The notes: generated by a model from the letters alone, not told the origin. DNA of 64,000 nt from Selaginella moellendorffii (GCF_000143415.4 NW_003314265.1:3880660-3944659), one strand, 5' to 3'. Counted from the first letter of the stretch, positions 12,084-23,800 are shown. Program-made: numbers and translations.

Positions 12084-12732
12084 TCATCCTGGCAAGAGCG
12101 CCACGGCAGTTCCATCCACCACGATCGCGTCTGGCGTAGTACATTTGAAGCAAGATGTCGCGAAAGTCACCCTGGAAGATCGTGAAATCACGCGGATTCG
12201 ATGGATCTAAGACTTTGTCGGTTGGAGCATCTTACTTGTAGTGTCGCTTGATCCTCACGCAATCCAGGACAGTGACTTGCGCCACAAGATCGTCTCCTGC
12301 GAATGCCGGCTGCTGGAACTTGAGCGTCTGGGAGACGTAGATCGCGCCTGGCTGGATTCACACAGAGTTCAAGGAGAATTCCAGAGATTCGAGAGAAATC
12401 CTTACGAAATTGGAGCCGATGATCGCTGGGAAGAGCCCCGCGGTGAGCATCCCATGGACGACGCAGCCGCCAGCGAAGCCGGCGGCCTGGGCGGACGATC
12501 GCTGCGTGTGGATGGGATTGCTATCGCCAGAGAGGCCGGAATATTGCGCTAGATCATCCTGGCTAAACGCGCGAGTGGCAGTAAACCTGGCCCCAGATTT
12601 GAGGGTTTCTCTGTCCGCGCTTATCGCGTCCTCCGGGCCGGCATTGCCAGTGGCGAGGCGGCGCGCGCGGTGGAGGAGGCGATGATTCTCCTGGCAAGAA
12701 TTCGTCCTCCTCCACGCTTGCTTCAGCAGCAT
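12084..12732 (-). CDS. mitochondrial MaoC-type 3-hydroxyacyl-ACP dehydratase
   Basis: Three exons (12732-12406, 12351-12236, 12171-12084) join in frame to 176 residues. The N-terminus is basic and Ser/Arg/Leu-rich with few acids (about residues 1-28), like a mitochondrial presequence. The hot-dog domain follows, with the hydratase signature SGDSNPIHT and GGCVVHGML, where the Asp and His are the catalytic pair. The C-terminus ends VDGTAVALLPG, typical of the family. Plant members of this size act in mitochondrial fatty acid synthesis, dehydrating 3-hydroxyacyl-ACP. The first ATG lies inside the first coding exon of GlyRS on the other strand, so the two genes overlap head-to-head by 63 bp. RHM follows in the same direction 0.6 kb downstream. 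Confidence 0.85.
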
Positions 12733-15198
12733 CGAAGAAATCTCTCGGCAAAAGCCCTAGCCAACGCAAACTTAGGGTTTAAGCGGGATGTAGATTTGGT
12801 CGAGCAGCAAGCGCTCGTCAATCGGCAGGGCGATCTCGTCCGGGCGCTCAAGGCGAGGAAGGCGCCAAAAGAGGAGATCGATGCCGCCGTCACGCTGCTC
12901 AAGGATCTCAAATTCAAGCTCCAGGAATTCGAGGCCGCGTCACCGAAAGAGGAAGCGAGCCAGGATGAGTCGAGCGGCACCTCCTCCCAGGCAAGTGGCA
13001 AGAGATTTCGCGAGGCTGTCACGAATGCGCTGGAGAGGAGGATGTTTTTCACGAATTCTTTCGGGATTTACGGTGGTGTTGCCGGATTGTTCGACTACGG
13101 TCCTCCCGGCTGCGCTGTGAAGGCCAACGTTTTGAGCTTCTGGCGCCAGGTATGTTCTTCCAGAAGGAAAAATCTTTTTTTCTCACATTCTTGGTTTTTT
13201 TCTTCTTGTTTCTCAGCATTTCGTCGTGAACGATGATCTTCTTGAAGTAGACTGCCCCTGCCTGACCCCTGAGGCTGTTCTACGGGCCTCTGGCCACGTT
13301 GAGAAGTTTACGGACTTGATGGTCAGGGACGTCAAGGAGGGGCACTGCTTTAGAGCCGATCATGTCCTCAAGGATTTCGTCAAGGATGCTCTGGAAAAGG
13401 ATCCTCGCATGCCAGCGGCGAAGCGGGACGACTATACGCGAACTCTCGCGTCTCTGGACGACTTTAGTGTCGAGGAGCTTGGTGCGAAGATTAAAGAGTA
13501 TGGCATCCGGGCTCCAGACACAAAGAATGACTTGTCCGATCCGTTTCCTTTCAACTTAATGTTTGGTACACCGATTGGTCCCACTGGACTTCTTCAAGGG
13601 TAAGCGTTTCGCTTTTCTTCTTGCTTCCTTTTTTAATGAACTTAGATTATTCTTCCTATTCCAGGTACTTGAGGCCGGAGACTGCTCAGGGAATTTTCGT
13701 CAACTTCAACGAGCTTTTGTATTATAATGGTGGCAAGCTTCCTTTTGGCGCAGCTCAAATTGGCCAGGCATTTCGAAATGAGGTACGGAACTTTTAGCTT
13801 TACGTGTGAGCTGAGGCATGATACTGTAGATTGCTCCTCGGCAAGGCTTGCTACGGGTTCGCGAGTTCACTCTCGCAGAGATAGAGTTTTTCGTGGATCC
13901 CGCGGACAAGTCACATCCAAAGTTCGCAAGCGTTGCAGACCTTGAGTTTTTCCTCTATCCAAGAGCAGAGCAAATGAGCTTGAAGGATCCAGTCAAGGTG
14001 CGCCTCGGGCACGCCGTGGCACAGAAAGTTATCAACAATGAGACGCTGGGCTACTACATTGGACGAACATACTTGTTCTTGACTGCTCTGGGCATCAACA
14101 AGAACCGGCTTCGGTTTAGGCAGCACCTTGCCAACGAGATGGCGCACTATGCCGCGGATTGCTGGGACGCTGAGATTGAGTGCTCTTACGGATGGATAGA
14201 ATGTGTCGGTCTTGCGGATAGATCTGCTTACGACTTGAAAGCGCACTCGGTAAGCTGTTCTCCCTTTTATTCCTCTTAGTTGTCGTCTTTATTTCTTTCT
14301 GTGTCTGTGCAGACAGCTAGCAAAAGCAACCTCGTGGCTTCACGGGATTTACCCGAGCCTGTTGTCGTAGAGGTACGACTGATAGAGGAAACTGAGTGTA
14401 TCAACTTCACATGTTTGTTTCCAGGAGTTTGCCGCTGTTCCAAACAGGAAGGAGATTGGTGTTGCTTTCAAGGCAAACCAGAAGCTGGTGCTGGAAGCAT
14501 TACAGGTATACTATTGTTTAAGTTTTCTTTACTTGAGCTGGCCATTCCTCTAGGAACTTAACAATGAAGAGGCTCTGGAGATGCAAAAGAAATTGGAATC
14601 CGATGGCGAGGCACCACTTCACATTTGCAATGCCGACAAGACGTTCACCATCAAGAAAGGGATGGTTACTTTTAACAAACAGGTGACGAAGAAGAGCAAA
14701 GAGAAGTTCACGCCGTCTGTGATCGAGCCTTCCTTCGGCATTGGCCGCATCATCTACTGCCTCTTCGAGCACTGCTTCGACACGCGTGGCGGAGTCGACG
14801 GCCAGCTCAACGTCTTCCGTTTCCCTCCGCTGGTCGCCCCCGTCAAGTGCACGGTCTTTCCGCTGGTGCAAAACCCGAAGCTCGACGGGATCGCTCGGGC
14901 CATCTCTGCAAAGCTCAGAGAAGCGGGGATCGGAAACAAGATCGACACCACCGGCAGGTCCATTGGCAGAAGATATGCTAGAACGGACGAGATCGGCGTC
15001 CCGTTTGCGATCACAGTGGACTCCGAGGATGGGGTGACGGTGAGGGACAGGGACTCCAAGGATCAGATACGAGTTCCACTCGAGGAAGTCGTTGATCTCA
15101 TCGCGGACATGTCGGCTGGAAAAAGGAGCTGGAAAGAAGTCCAGGGAGTTTATCCGGCTCACGTGGCCGCCAAGGCCTCGGATGAAACCGACGAGTAA
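12670..15198 (+). CDS. glycyl-tRNA synthetase, eukaryotic class II type
   Basis: Seven exons (12670-13149, 13217-13599, 13665-13782, 13830-14249, 14313-14372, 14425-14505, 14554-15198) give 728 residues. The N-terminus ([20 protein letters not shown]) resembles a mitochondrial targeting peptide and is followed by a WHEP domain (about residues 40-85). The catalytic core shows [14 protein letters not shown] (motif 2 region), the FRNE strand and EPSFGIGR (motif 3). The C-terminal anticodon-binding domain contains [17 protein letters not shown]. It charges tRNA-Gly. A second ATG at 12682 would still keep the presequence. No other in-frame ATG precedes the core, so a cytosolic form would need a non-AUG start or transcript variation. 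A truncated copy lies at 18 kb. Confidence 0.96.
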
Positions 15199-15459
15199 AA
15201 AGAATTAAAGAGAGCGTGAATGCAATGCCACAGAAGGTCGATCTTCCGATGCTTAGAAAGATCCGCAATTGTTTATAGATGATCCTGAGGATGGAAGCGC
15301 TCCTACAAAAAGTTCCCCGGGCTGTATGTGGACTCGAGGGACTCGTTCCAAGGATGAGTTTTCATGCAAGCCATGCTCTTCCTCAAACATCTTCAAAGTG
15401 ATGTTTTCTTTTTCTACTCTTTGGGACTTGGATCAACACCCGACCTCCAAGCTGTGACT

Positions 15460-15600
15460 TTGAGTTGGGGCGGAGCGCAGCAACAACGAGCTCGACACCT
15501 GGAGGAGGAGTTCCCGCAGCTCATGTATATCAAGGTCAAGCTCGTCTTCGTCTGCAGCGTGAAAAATAACATTTCACCCCTTTTTTCTACAATTGAGAAT
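15460..15600 (+). pseudogene. fragment of the 3' end of RHM
   Basis: The segment CAGCAACAACGAGCTCGACA, then GAGTTCCCGCAGCTCATG and GTCAAGCTCGTCTTCGTC, matches the last about 30 codons of RHM at 9.4-9.5 kb, with small deletions. The match continues into the 3'-UTR (TTTCACCCC, ACAATTGAGAA). It is on the opposite strand to RHM and abuts the 3' end of the next GT90 gene. It has no start, and its frame is broken. Confidence 0.8.
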
Positions 15601-15614
15601 GTCTTCCATTTTCA

Positions 15615-17087
15615 TTAAGTCAGCCTACATGGTTCAGAGTCTTTGACTCTTTCCAGATGTTTGCTAGAATAGTCTGCAACGTATTGGATTGCTCTTTTAC
15701 AGAAAAGCTGACCTCCCTTGGGTATTTTTGGCGTGTATTTCTGCAGTTTCGAATACTCCAGTAGAAGGTGAAACATGTAGTTGTATACTTGATCTATGTT
15801 TACTTGCTCCCGTATGAAATCCTGTCCAGTTCTCCCAATATTCTGGGCCTGGAAAAATCCCGAATGAAGGCAATGCCAAAAGCTTCTCATGTTGAGATAC
15901 CTGCTGGGCATGGGAGTTTCCCCACCCTACCGCATTTTTTAGAGATTGGCACATGTCCTCCTCCTTTGAAGATATTGGCAGAAAGTGGATGTTTGGGAGC
16001 AAACCTTTGGTGAAGAACTCATCGTACTCTGAGTCCAAGTAGAGCAAAGTGGAGCCACAAGCCATTTTATACTTGAGACTCGCCGACCATGCTGCTCCCT
16101 CGGCGTAGATGTTGTACCTGGACATGGAAAGAGCATTACAAGAGCTTTCAAATGTAGCGAACTATAATTCTACCTTTGATTGCACTGTTTGCATAAGTTG
16201 GAATTTTCGTATCCAATGTTGGCTTCATCAATCCAATTCTACAAGGCAGTATTGGACACCGTAAGTAAGAAAATAAGAAAATGCTTACTTGATCCAGGAC
16301 AAGCGTGCCAAATTTGGTGGAGTTGCACCGAGCTAAAAGGGTTCTTAACTTCCCCATTCTTAAATTACCTTTCCAAAATGCAAAAGGTTGCCTATTACTC
16401 CATTCAACGTCTTGGGATCCCTGAAATATTTCCTGCGATTCTTCCTCCCACGGACGAATGTTTACCTCCGGCCTAAACAAACACACTTAAAAGGAGAAAA
16501 GAAAATTAAAAAATGCATGGTTACCATCCCCAGAAAGAATAATCGGGAAAAGGGATGTCCAAGCTCAAGCGATGGCTGCAATAGCTGAGAACAGGGGCAG
16601 GAACTTCGGATCCATCCCTGGGCACGATGGGCCGATCCTTACAATTCAGGACAAACTCCACGTCCGGGACGCGATCGCCAAATCTTTCCAGCATCAAGAG
16701 CAAGCCCCATAGCGAGAAGGCGCGGCGGCTCTGCGGGCAATCGCCGTACGCACTAACGTACATGTCGCTGCGGAGGATGGCGACGCGCATTGACCCCAGG
16801 CGATCCAGGCTCCGCCTCGTGATCCCTGTCGATCGCCATGGGGCCAGGTGCTCGTGAATCCGCGCGAAATATCGTGGGCACAATGCGACGCCGGCGCTGC
16901 TGTTGCGCGATCCTGGAGGCCGCCCGCGATCGCTGGGACCATCGCCGGCGGAGCAATGGAGCGCCGCGGATTTGTGGAGCAAGCGCGCGGACCTCGAGTA
17001 GAAGAGGAGATCTTGGAGCTCGCTGACGCTGGAGAGGAGGAAAATCGCGAAGAGGAGGAGGAGTGAGGATGAGCGCACAATCGTCAT
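15615..17087 (-). CDS. GT90 (CAP10/DUF821) glycosyltransferase, copy B
   Basis: Five exons (17087-16525, 16472-16289, 16238-16174, 16117-15901, 15848-15615) encode about 420 residues. The protein opens with MTIVRSSSLLLLFAIFLL, a signal-anchor or signal peptide, as expected for a Golgi or ER luminal enzyme. Family motifs are LNCKDRP, DIPFPDYSFWGW, EWSNRQPFAFWKG, AEGAAWSASLKYKMACGST (the nucleotide-sugar region of rumi-type enzymes) and GRTGQDFI. GT90 enzymes transfer a sugar, glucose or xylose, to proteins or glycans; the plant acceptors are largely unknown. I chose the ATG at 17087 because it directly precedes the hydrophobic segment. An upstream in-frame ATG at 17141 is possible. Confidence 0.9.
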
Positions 17088-17197
17088 TGTAGATTGAGTG
17101 ACGAGAGGGCCTGAGAAAGAAGAAAACTCGAACGGAGCCATACATAGGACAGACAGCATGAACTGTGAGTGTACGGTGGACTTCTGGAAGACCTTAG

Positions 17198-17788
17198 TTA
17201 AGAGTTTACTATGTTTCGCTTCCATACTTGATTTTGCATATATTTTTCAGGCGCTATCGGGAAAATAATAACCTCGTTACCATCAACCAGATGATCCTTG
17301 TGGTGAGGACGAAAGGCATCCAGCACCATGCCTTGCTGAGAATATGGTTCGATTGTCCTCCACAGCTGTGAGCCTTGGAATGGCTGATCCACCCACAATG
17401 CTGCAGCCAGCTCGTTTTTTTCCTGATAAACCTGGAAAAAAAAAAGAAAAAAAAGACAATGTTCAGAGAGATTTGGGAGCAAATTGAAATAAAGAGCCAC
17501 CTCATCCATGGCTACGTCCGTGTGAAATAGCGCCAATCCAGTTGCACGGTTTATAAGGGAGTAAGCACCAGGGAATCTGTCATCGTAAGTGGCATTCCAT
17601 TGCTGGCCGTCATCCGGACGCAGGCGAACGGTATGTCCATTCGGAAAAGCGGTCACTCGGAAAGTCGTGGACGCAACACATTCAAGAGAAAACCAAGTAT
17701 CGTCGCCGTTTCCAAGAACACAACCAAAGATGAGCGCAATGAGCAAAATCCTGCACAAAATAGCTAAAAAGCTAGATCGAAAGTCCAA
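17198..17788 (-). CDS. secreted EUL/ricin-B-like lectin
   Basis: Two exons (17788-17501, 17431-17198) give 173 residues. Residues 1-26 are a strong signal peptide ending near VLGNG. The mature part has paired Q-W features (QQWNATY near residue 60, QLWRTIEPY, NQVWKRN at the end) and the phrases SLINRATGLALFH and VLDAFRPHHKDH. These resemble Euonymus-type (EUL) lectins, where NKATGQAL and LNFDAFHGDK occupy similar places. Such beta-trefoil domains bind carbohydrates. EUL members are usually nucleocytoplasmic, so the signal peptide is unusual. A plain ricin-B assignment is the alternative. The downstream GT90 gene B starts about 110 bp away on the same strand. Confidence 0.6.
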   Translation of the reverse strand: MDFRSSFLAILCRILLIALIFGCVLGNGDDTWFSLECVASTTFRVTAFPNGHTVRLRPDDGQQWNATYDDRFPGAYSLINRATGLALFHTDVAMDEVALYFNLLPNLSEHCLFFLFFFQVYQEKNELAAALWVDQPFQGSQLWRTIEPYSQQGMVLDAFRPHHKDHLVDGNEVIIFPIAPEKYMQNQVWKRNIVNS

Positions 17789-18029
17789 AAGCTACATCAC
17801 TTGCTGTGTCGCAGCATCTTTCCAAGGACTTCCGCCACAGCCCCGGCCACGAATTTCTACCGCCCCATAGCGTCAGTGAGGAAGCTTTATTTCCTTGGAC
17901 AGGACATAGCACCACAATTTGAGTAGAATAAATTGGAATTGGATGATCCCCGCGCGGTATAAGCATGCACGCAGCCGGTGAACTGCGGCATAGAATATTA
18001 AACGAGCGAGTAGATAAACCGGCAATGCG

Positions 18030-18640
18030 AAGGTTTAAGCGGGATGTAGGCTAGATTTGGTCGAGCAACAAGCTCTCGTCAATCCGCAGGGCAGGAGGAG
18101 GGGGCCGAAGGACGAGATCGATCACAAGTTCAAGCTCCAGTAGGTCGAGGCCGCGTCAGGAAGACCAGGATCGTCTCATTCTGGCATTACCTTTTTTTAG
18201 TTCCTTCACCTGAGCTGGCCATTCGTCATAGTTCTGGAGATGCAAACGAGGTTGGTGAGGCAAATTCACATTTGCAATGCTGACAAGCATTGGCCACATC
18301 ATTTACTGCCTCTTCGAGAACTGCTTCAACACGCGCGGTGGAGTCGACAGGCAGCTTAACGTCTTCCGCTTTCCTCTGCTGGTCGCTCATGGTCTTCCGA
18401 AACCTGAAGATCGACGAGATCGCTTCGAGCTCTCAGGGAAGCGGTGCTCGCAGACAAGATCGACACCCTAGAACGGACGTCCCGTTTGCGATCACAGTGG
18501 ACTCCGAGGATGGGGTGACGGATTTCCGAGGAAGTCGTTAATCTCATCGCGGGCTTGGCGGCTCAGGAAGTTAATCCAGCTCACGCCGCCAAGGGGCCGA
18601 CGGCTAACGAGAAGAAAAGAGAGCTTGAATGCAATGTAAA
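18030..18640 (+). pseudogene. broken GlyRS duplicate
   Basis: Several blocks match the intact GlyRS gene in order: GGTTTAAGCGGGATGTA and GGTCGAGCAACAAGCTCTCG (the WHEP region), a remnant of the last intron (TGAGCTGGCCATTC), CACATTTGCAATGC, the stretch around 18295-18400 (CTGCCTCTTCGAGAACTGCTTC) and the anticodon-binding region around 18480-18530. The match runs on into the 3'-UTR (GAGCTTGAATGCAATG). Most of the catalytic core is missing. Because intron sequence is retained, it arose by DNA duplication, not through mRNA. Confidence 0.85.
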
Positions 18641-18981
18641 CCATCCACTGTATTGTATGATGAGAAGATTCCGCGATTACCTTCAATCACGTTTGCTAGT
18701 TGCTGCCATGACTCGACGATCTTCCCGCTATGGCCAACAAAGAGACCAAGTCCCGGCCTGGGCCAAGAGCACTCCCTCACATCCTCCATCACTCCCCCAT
18801 CCAGGAGGAGCCATGGCACTCTGGGCTTACCTTGACGTCCACTGGAACGAGACGAGGCTAAGCTTTGACCACACGGCCAGACAAGGAGCAATCCCTCGTT
18901 TTAATCATAGATATTGGGTGAAGTCGGCGCAGCTCTTCTCTTATTGGAAGTCACAAAGGGTTTTAGACAATTTGAGCAGGG

Positions 18982-20431
18982 ATGAAGAAAAGGTATCTTG
19001 TCACGGGGCTGGGTTTCTTGACAGCGCTCGTTCTGATAAATTGGAAAGTTTCAGAGGAGTCTGCGTTAGTGAGGTCTGCTCGGCTTCATTGCTCGCAGGA
19101 ACCCGAACCTAGGGTTGACAACCATAACCAGGGTTTTCAAAACCATTCTCGTCCAAAATATTTTGACAGTATTGACACGGACTTGCGGCCATGGAAAGAT
19201 GGCGGGATCACGAAATCGAGCTTGAGTGCCGCAAGGAGGAAAGGCTCAATGCGGATGGTGATTTCTCAAGGAAAGCTCTATATAGAGGTGTACGGAAAGT
19301 GCCCACAAAGCCGCAGCATCTTCACAGCATGGGGACTTTTACTGTTGCTAGAAAGGTTTCCTGGAAAGGTCCCTGACGTTGATTTTGTGCTCAACTGCAA
19401 AGACCGCCCAGTGATAACGCGCTTCCTTTCATTCCAGAGATTTGTGTCAGGTAGTCGTATCAACGAAATCATATATTTTCTAAAGTTTCTTTGAATCAGG
19501 AGGATGAAGCTCCAGCAGTATTCAGCTATTGCACAACTAATGATATGCTCGACATACCGTTTCCTGACTTCTCATTCTGGGGATGGTAAGAATCATGGTT
19601 ACAGGAATATTTAGCTATTGTGTGCAGGCCAGAGGTGGATATCCCTCCGTGGGAGGAACAATCTCAGCAGATCACCGCTGGCTCTCGGGAGGTGAAATGG
19701 AGCGAGAGAAGGCCGGCTGCATTTTGGAAGGGAAACTCTCGGATGGGAAAGCTGCGGAGGCATCTTCTTCAGTGCCAATCTCTGGAAACGGAAATCCTTG
19801 ACCAGGTAAGCTAAGTTCAACCTTATGGATAAAGCTGTAAGGTTCCTTGCCAGGATTGGATATCTGAATCGAGAGCTGGATTCCCAAATTCAAGGTTGTC
19901 ACAACAATGCAAAGATAGGTAAATGGCAGGAAATATTACCTTACGTTGACTTTAGTCTTTTCCAGGTTTAATATTTACGTGGAAGGGGCCGCATGGTCAG
20001 CGAGCCTGAAATACCGGATGGCATGCGGTTCCACCATGTTGAACGTAGAATCCAAGTACAGAGAATTTTTCAGTGCTGGACTAATACCAAACTTGACTCA
20101 TCTGGCCATAAGCGCAAACCCAGATACGATGTGTCAAGAGATACAAGCGGCAGTCAAGTGGGGAAACTCTCATCCACTTGAGGTAGAAAAATCCACACTT
20201 GTTTTCAATTTATGTTGACAAATGTTGTTGTTCTAGGCTGAAGCGATAGGCAGGCATGGGCAGGACTTTATAACCAAGGAGTTGACAATGGACCACGTCT
20301 ACAGATATATGCTTGAGCTTATATCACAGTATGCAAAGCTGCAGAGGTTCACTCCCACAATACCTCATGGAGCTCAGATCTTGTGTAAAGATGCAATCAA
20401 GCACTTGACTCATACTGCAACTAATTTTTAG
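18982..20431 (+). CDS. GT90 (CAP10/DUF821) glycosyltransferase, copy C
   Basis: Six exons (18982-19443, 19500-19585, 19628-19805, 19854-19918, 19966-20182, 20237-20431) read in frame to 400 residues. The start MKKRYLVTGLGFLTALVLI is a signal-anchor. Family motifs are LNCKDRP, DIPFPDFSFWGW, RPEVDIPPWEEQS, RPAAFWKGNSRMG, VEGAAWSASLKYRMACGST and GRHGQDFI. It has one intron more than copy B, after the VITRF region. The donor there (TTT|GTGTCAG) is weak. The better-looking donor 7 bp on (CAG|GTAGTC) would shift the frame into a stop, so function depends on which site is used. The broken GlyRS copy lies directly upstream. Confidence 0.8.
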
Positions 20432-20698
20432 TTGAAGTTGACTATAAGATTTTAAAAAGAAATTAATAAGATTTTATAAGTTAGATGCACTTTTATTGGT
20501 TTGTACTCTTCATTTATCTTTCTATAATTTTCATTTAACTGTTTAAAGAAAATTTACTTAGAAGAAAATTTAAAGCACAATATATAAAAAAACTCTTTAA
20601 TTTATTTTTTATTACATAAATATGGGAAGATAATATAAATTTATCTGCAGCTAATTTTCACAAAAATATATTATGTTAAATTTAACAATTTCTTTTTG

Positions 20699-20880
20699 TG
20701 AGGTCAAATGTATAACTACGATGTTGTATATTAATATTAGTGTAGTGGGATTTTGGTAGCCATCAAATTAGTTTTAATCCAAATCACTCACTTCTATATA
20801 TAAACTAGAGTTTTTGGGCTAATTAATATGCATATCTCTTTCTATATTCCATGCACTCATATTTCATTCCCTTCTCTCAT
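20699..20880 (+). repeat. LTR of Ty3/gypsy family, inverted relative to adjacent pol
   Basis: The sequence begins TGAGGTCAAATG and contains TATATATAAACTAG, GGGCTAATTAATATGCATAT and CCATGCACTCATAT. The same order occurs near 48804 (+), and on the minus strand at 30456-30240 and 27150-27020. Here it reads on the plus strand, while the pol gene that ends at its border (a purine-rich AGAGAAGGG just before it) reads on the minus strand. Confidence 0.7.
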
Positions 20881-23800
20881 AATAATGGAAGATTGTCAAG
20901 GTTTTCTTGTGAATGGGCTAGGATTTGGAAGAACATCAAGAAGAAGCATTAATGGATCTATAGGTAATGTTAATTGTTCATGATCCTTTTGTACAAAGTG
21001 TTCAATCGTTGCATATGCACAATTTCCGAAGGATCGGCCTGTTAGATGTCATATCAAACCTTATAAACTTGCGGTCCAACTTGCCGCAACATCTAATATG
21101 GACCTTTCCACTAAACAAGGAACCCCTTAGATAAACTACATAATAAAATGGGGAAAATGGACTAACACCAAGTCATCCACTTTATACTCTGCAGATGGAT
21201 GATGATAGCAATTGTAACACCATTGTTGTCCCACTTGTACGTGGCTCAAGTGTTCGGTAGACTTTATTTGAATAAGTGGAAGAATGCTTATCAAATATTG
21301 ATCCCACGACCTAGCATTGGTAGCCCGTGGCAATTGTTAAGGTAAACCAACTCTATTGGTAGTATTAGATCATGACCATATAGGAATTTATATGGTGAAA
21401 CATCAATAAAACTCTACACCCCTGTGATGTATATATACCAAAGAGATGGAAAAAAACCATCCCAATCCGAATGCTGAAAGTTCATATACTTTGCCATTAT
21501 CCTTTTAAAGATATGAACGAGTCATTCCACCAAACCGTCTGACTGTGAATGATAAGCACTTGTGAAAGTGTGATATATCCCCAACCAAAACATCAAAACA
21601 TGAAATGCCTCAGCTATAAATATAGGACCATTATCTAAAAGAATCCATTATGGATAGGAATGTTGAAATACTACCTGATTGAAGAGGAAGTATTCAATAG
21701 CAATTGCAGATGTGTTAGCAAGAGCACTGACTTCCATCCAGTAAGTCAAGTAGTCAAAAGAAATAATGACATACTCATTACTAGCAGTCGATTGTGAAAA
21801 AGGTCCTGTCAAATCAAATGCCACCAACTTAAATGAATAGGAAATTACAATTGACTTCAGCCATCCTTCTGTAGCACAAAGGGTAGTATTACGAGCTTGA
21901 CACCAAACACAACTATGCACATACCGGATAACATCACATCGCATCTTCGGACAATTTAAAGATTTGTGCAGCTTTTCAGTCACACAATAATGTCCAATAT
22001 ACCCACCTAAAATAGGAAAATCATGGTAAGCATGGAGAAAGTGTGGAATAAAGATTAAAAGCACCACTAACCATAAATGATTGTCAAGATCTGTCCCCAG
22101 AAAATAAAAAAGACAGTCTTCAAGGTGATATTGAGAATGTAAATGCCAAAATGGCAAGTCATCAGCAAATGATGCAAGATTCTCAAGCCCATCGCGAAGC
22201 TTTCGAATCCACAACTTAATTTTTTTAGCCTCACGAACCTCGTCAAGAGAAGGTAAATCTTACTCTGCACCTTGTGGACATTGAATGTCAAGTATAGCAA
22301 TTGCCGATGGCACAAAATCTTCATTCAAAAAATCACAAACGTTAGAACAACAGGTTCATAAAAAATATGAGAAAAGAACGAAGACGGAAGAGGAGCTCAA
22401 GAAAGGGCATCAACATCATCCATAGAACTCCTTGAGCAATGAACACTATCAAAATCATATATCTAAAGCTTCAAAGCCTACTAAGCAGTATGACCAATTA
22501 AGTTCTTTTGTTTTAATAATGAAATAACTATAGCATAATCACCTTTTAATAATGTCCGAGAACCATATAGATATGCATGAAGTTTCTCAAAACCTTAAAC
22601 TGCTGCTAAACACTCTTTTTCTGTTGTGGAGTAGTTCACCTCTGTTGGTTATAATGTATGGTTGATATATGCAATGGGATGGTGCTAATTAGGTATACTT
22701 GAGCTCTCTTGCATCAACACACTTTCAAGATTGATATTAAAAGTATTTATGTGCAAAATGAAAGGTCAAGTGTAATTAGGATATGCCAAAATTGGAGGAG
22801 TAGTTAATAGCTCTTTGAGATTCATAAACGCCTGCTCACAATCTACAAACCAGATAAAAGATGACATTGACGACTTTAGCGATTAAAAAAATGATCAACA
22901 AACAATTGAGATATTGCACCTTGCCTAAGAAGCAATGCCCATCATTCACACCCTTCAGAGTAGGGAACTTTAGAATGGCCACAAGTTTGTCAGGATCAAC
23001 TTGTAAACCCTTATGAGAAATATAATACCAAAATGAGTCATGTCTTTAGATTCAAACATGCACTTCGATCGCTTCAACTTTAAACAAACTTCCCATAGCC
23101 GATCCAACACCTTACGAATGTCATAGACGTGTTCCTCTCATGTCCTCTTTGAGTGGATCAAAATATTATCGATGAAGTCAGTAGTCACTTTTAGCATATC
23201 ACAAAAAACCTCATCCATCATCCATTGGAAAGTTCATAGAGCATTGTTTAAATAAAATGGCATCACTAAAAACTTATACAAATCAAATGGTGTATGAAAA
23301 ATAGTTTTAGGAATATCTTCTTCAGCCATTAGTACTTGCCAGTATTTAGAAGCAAAATTTAATTTAGTGAACTAACAACTTCTCCCTAGATGATCCAAGA
23401 GATTAACAGCATGAGGAAAAGGGTATATATCTAAGATTGTTACTTTGTTTAATAAATGATAGTCGATGTAAAAATGAATATTCCCATCAGACTTTGTCAC
23501 AAGATGAGGTTTATAAAGCTAAGGACTCCATGACTTTTAAATAACTTTCTTTTCCAACATGTCTTTGACGTTTGCATATAAAATCTTGATTTCTTTGGGT
23601 GACCAATGAATAACATAAACTTGATTATACAAGCATCCTTAGTTGGAATAGGATGATATATTGCAATCTTAGTCCTAGATAATATATCAAATTCAAAGAA
23701 ATTGGCATACTCCTTTATGAGTCAGTCAACTGCTACAACCCAAAGACCATCAGAGGGATCAAAAAAGGAAAGAAAGGAATAAAACAAAAACTTAAAAGGA

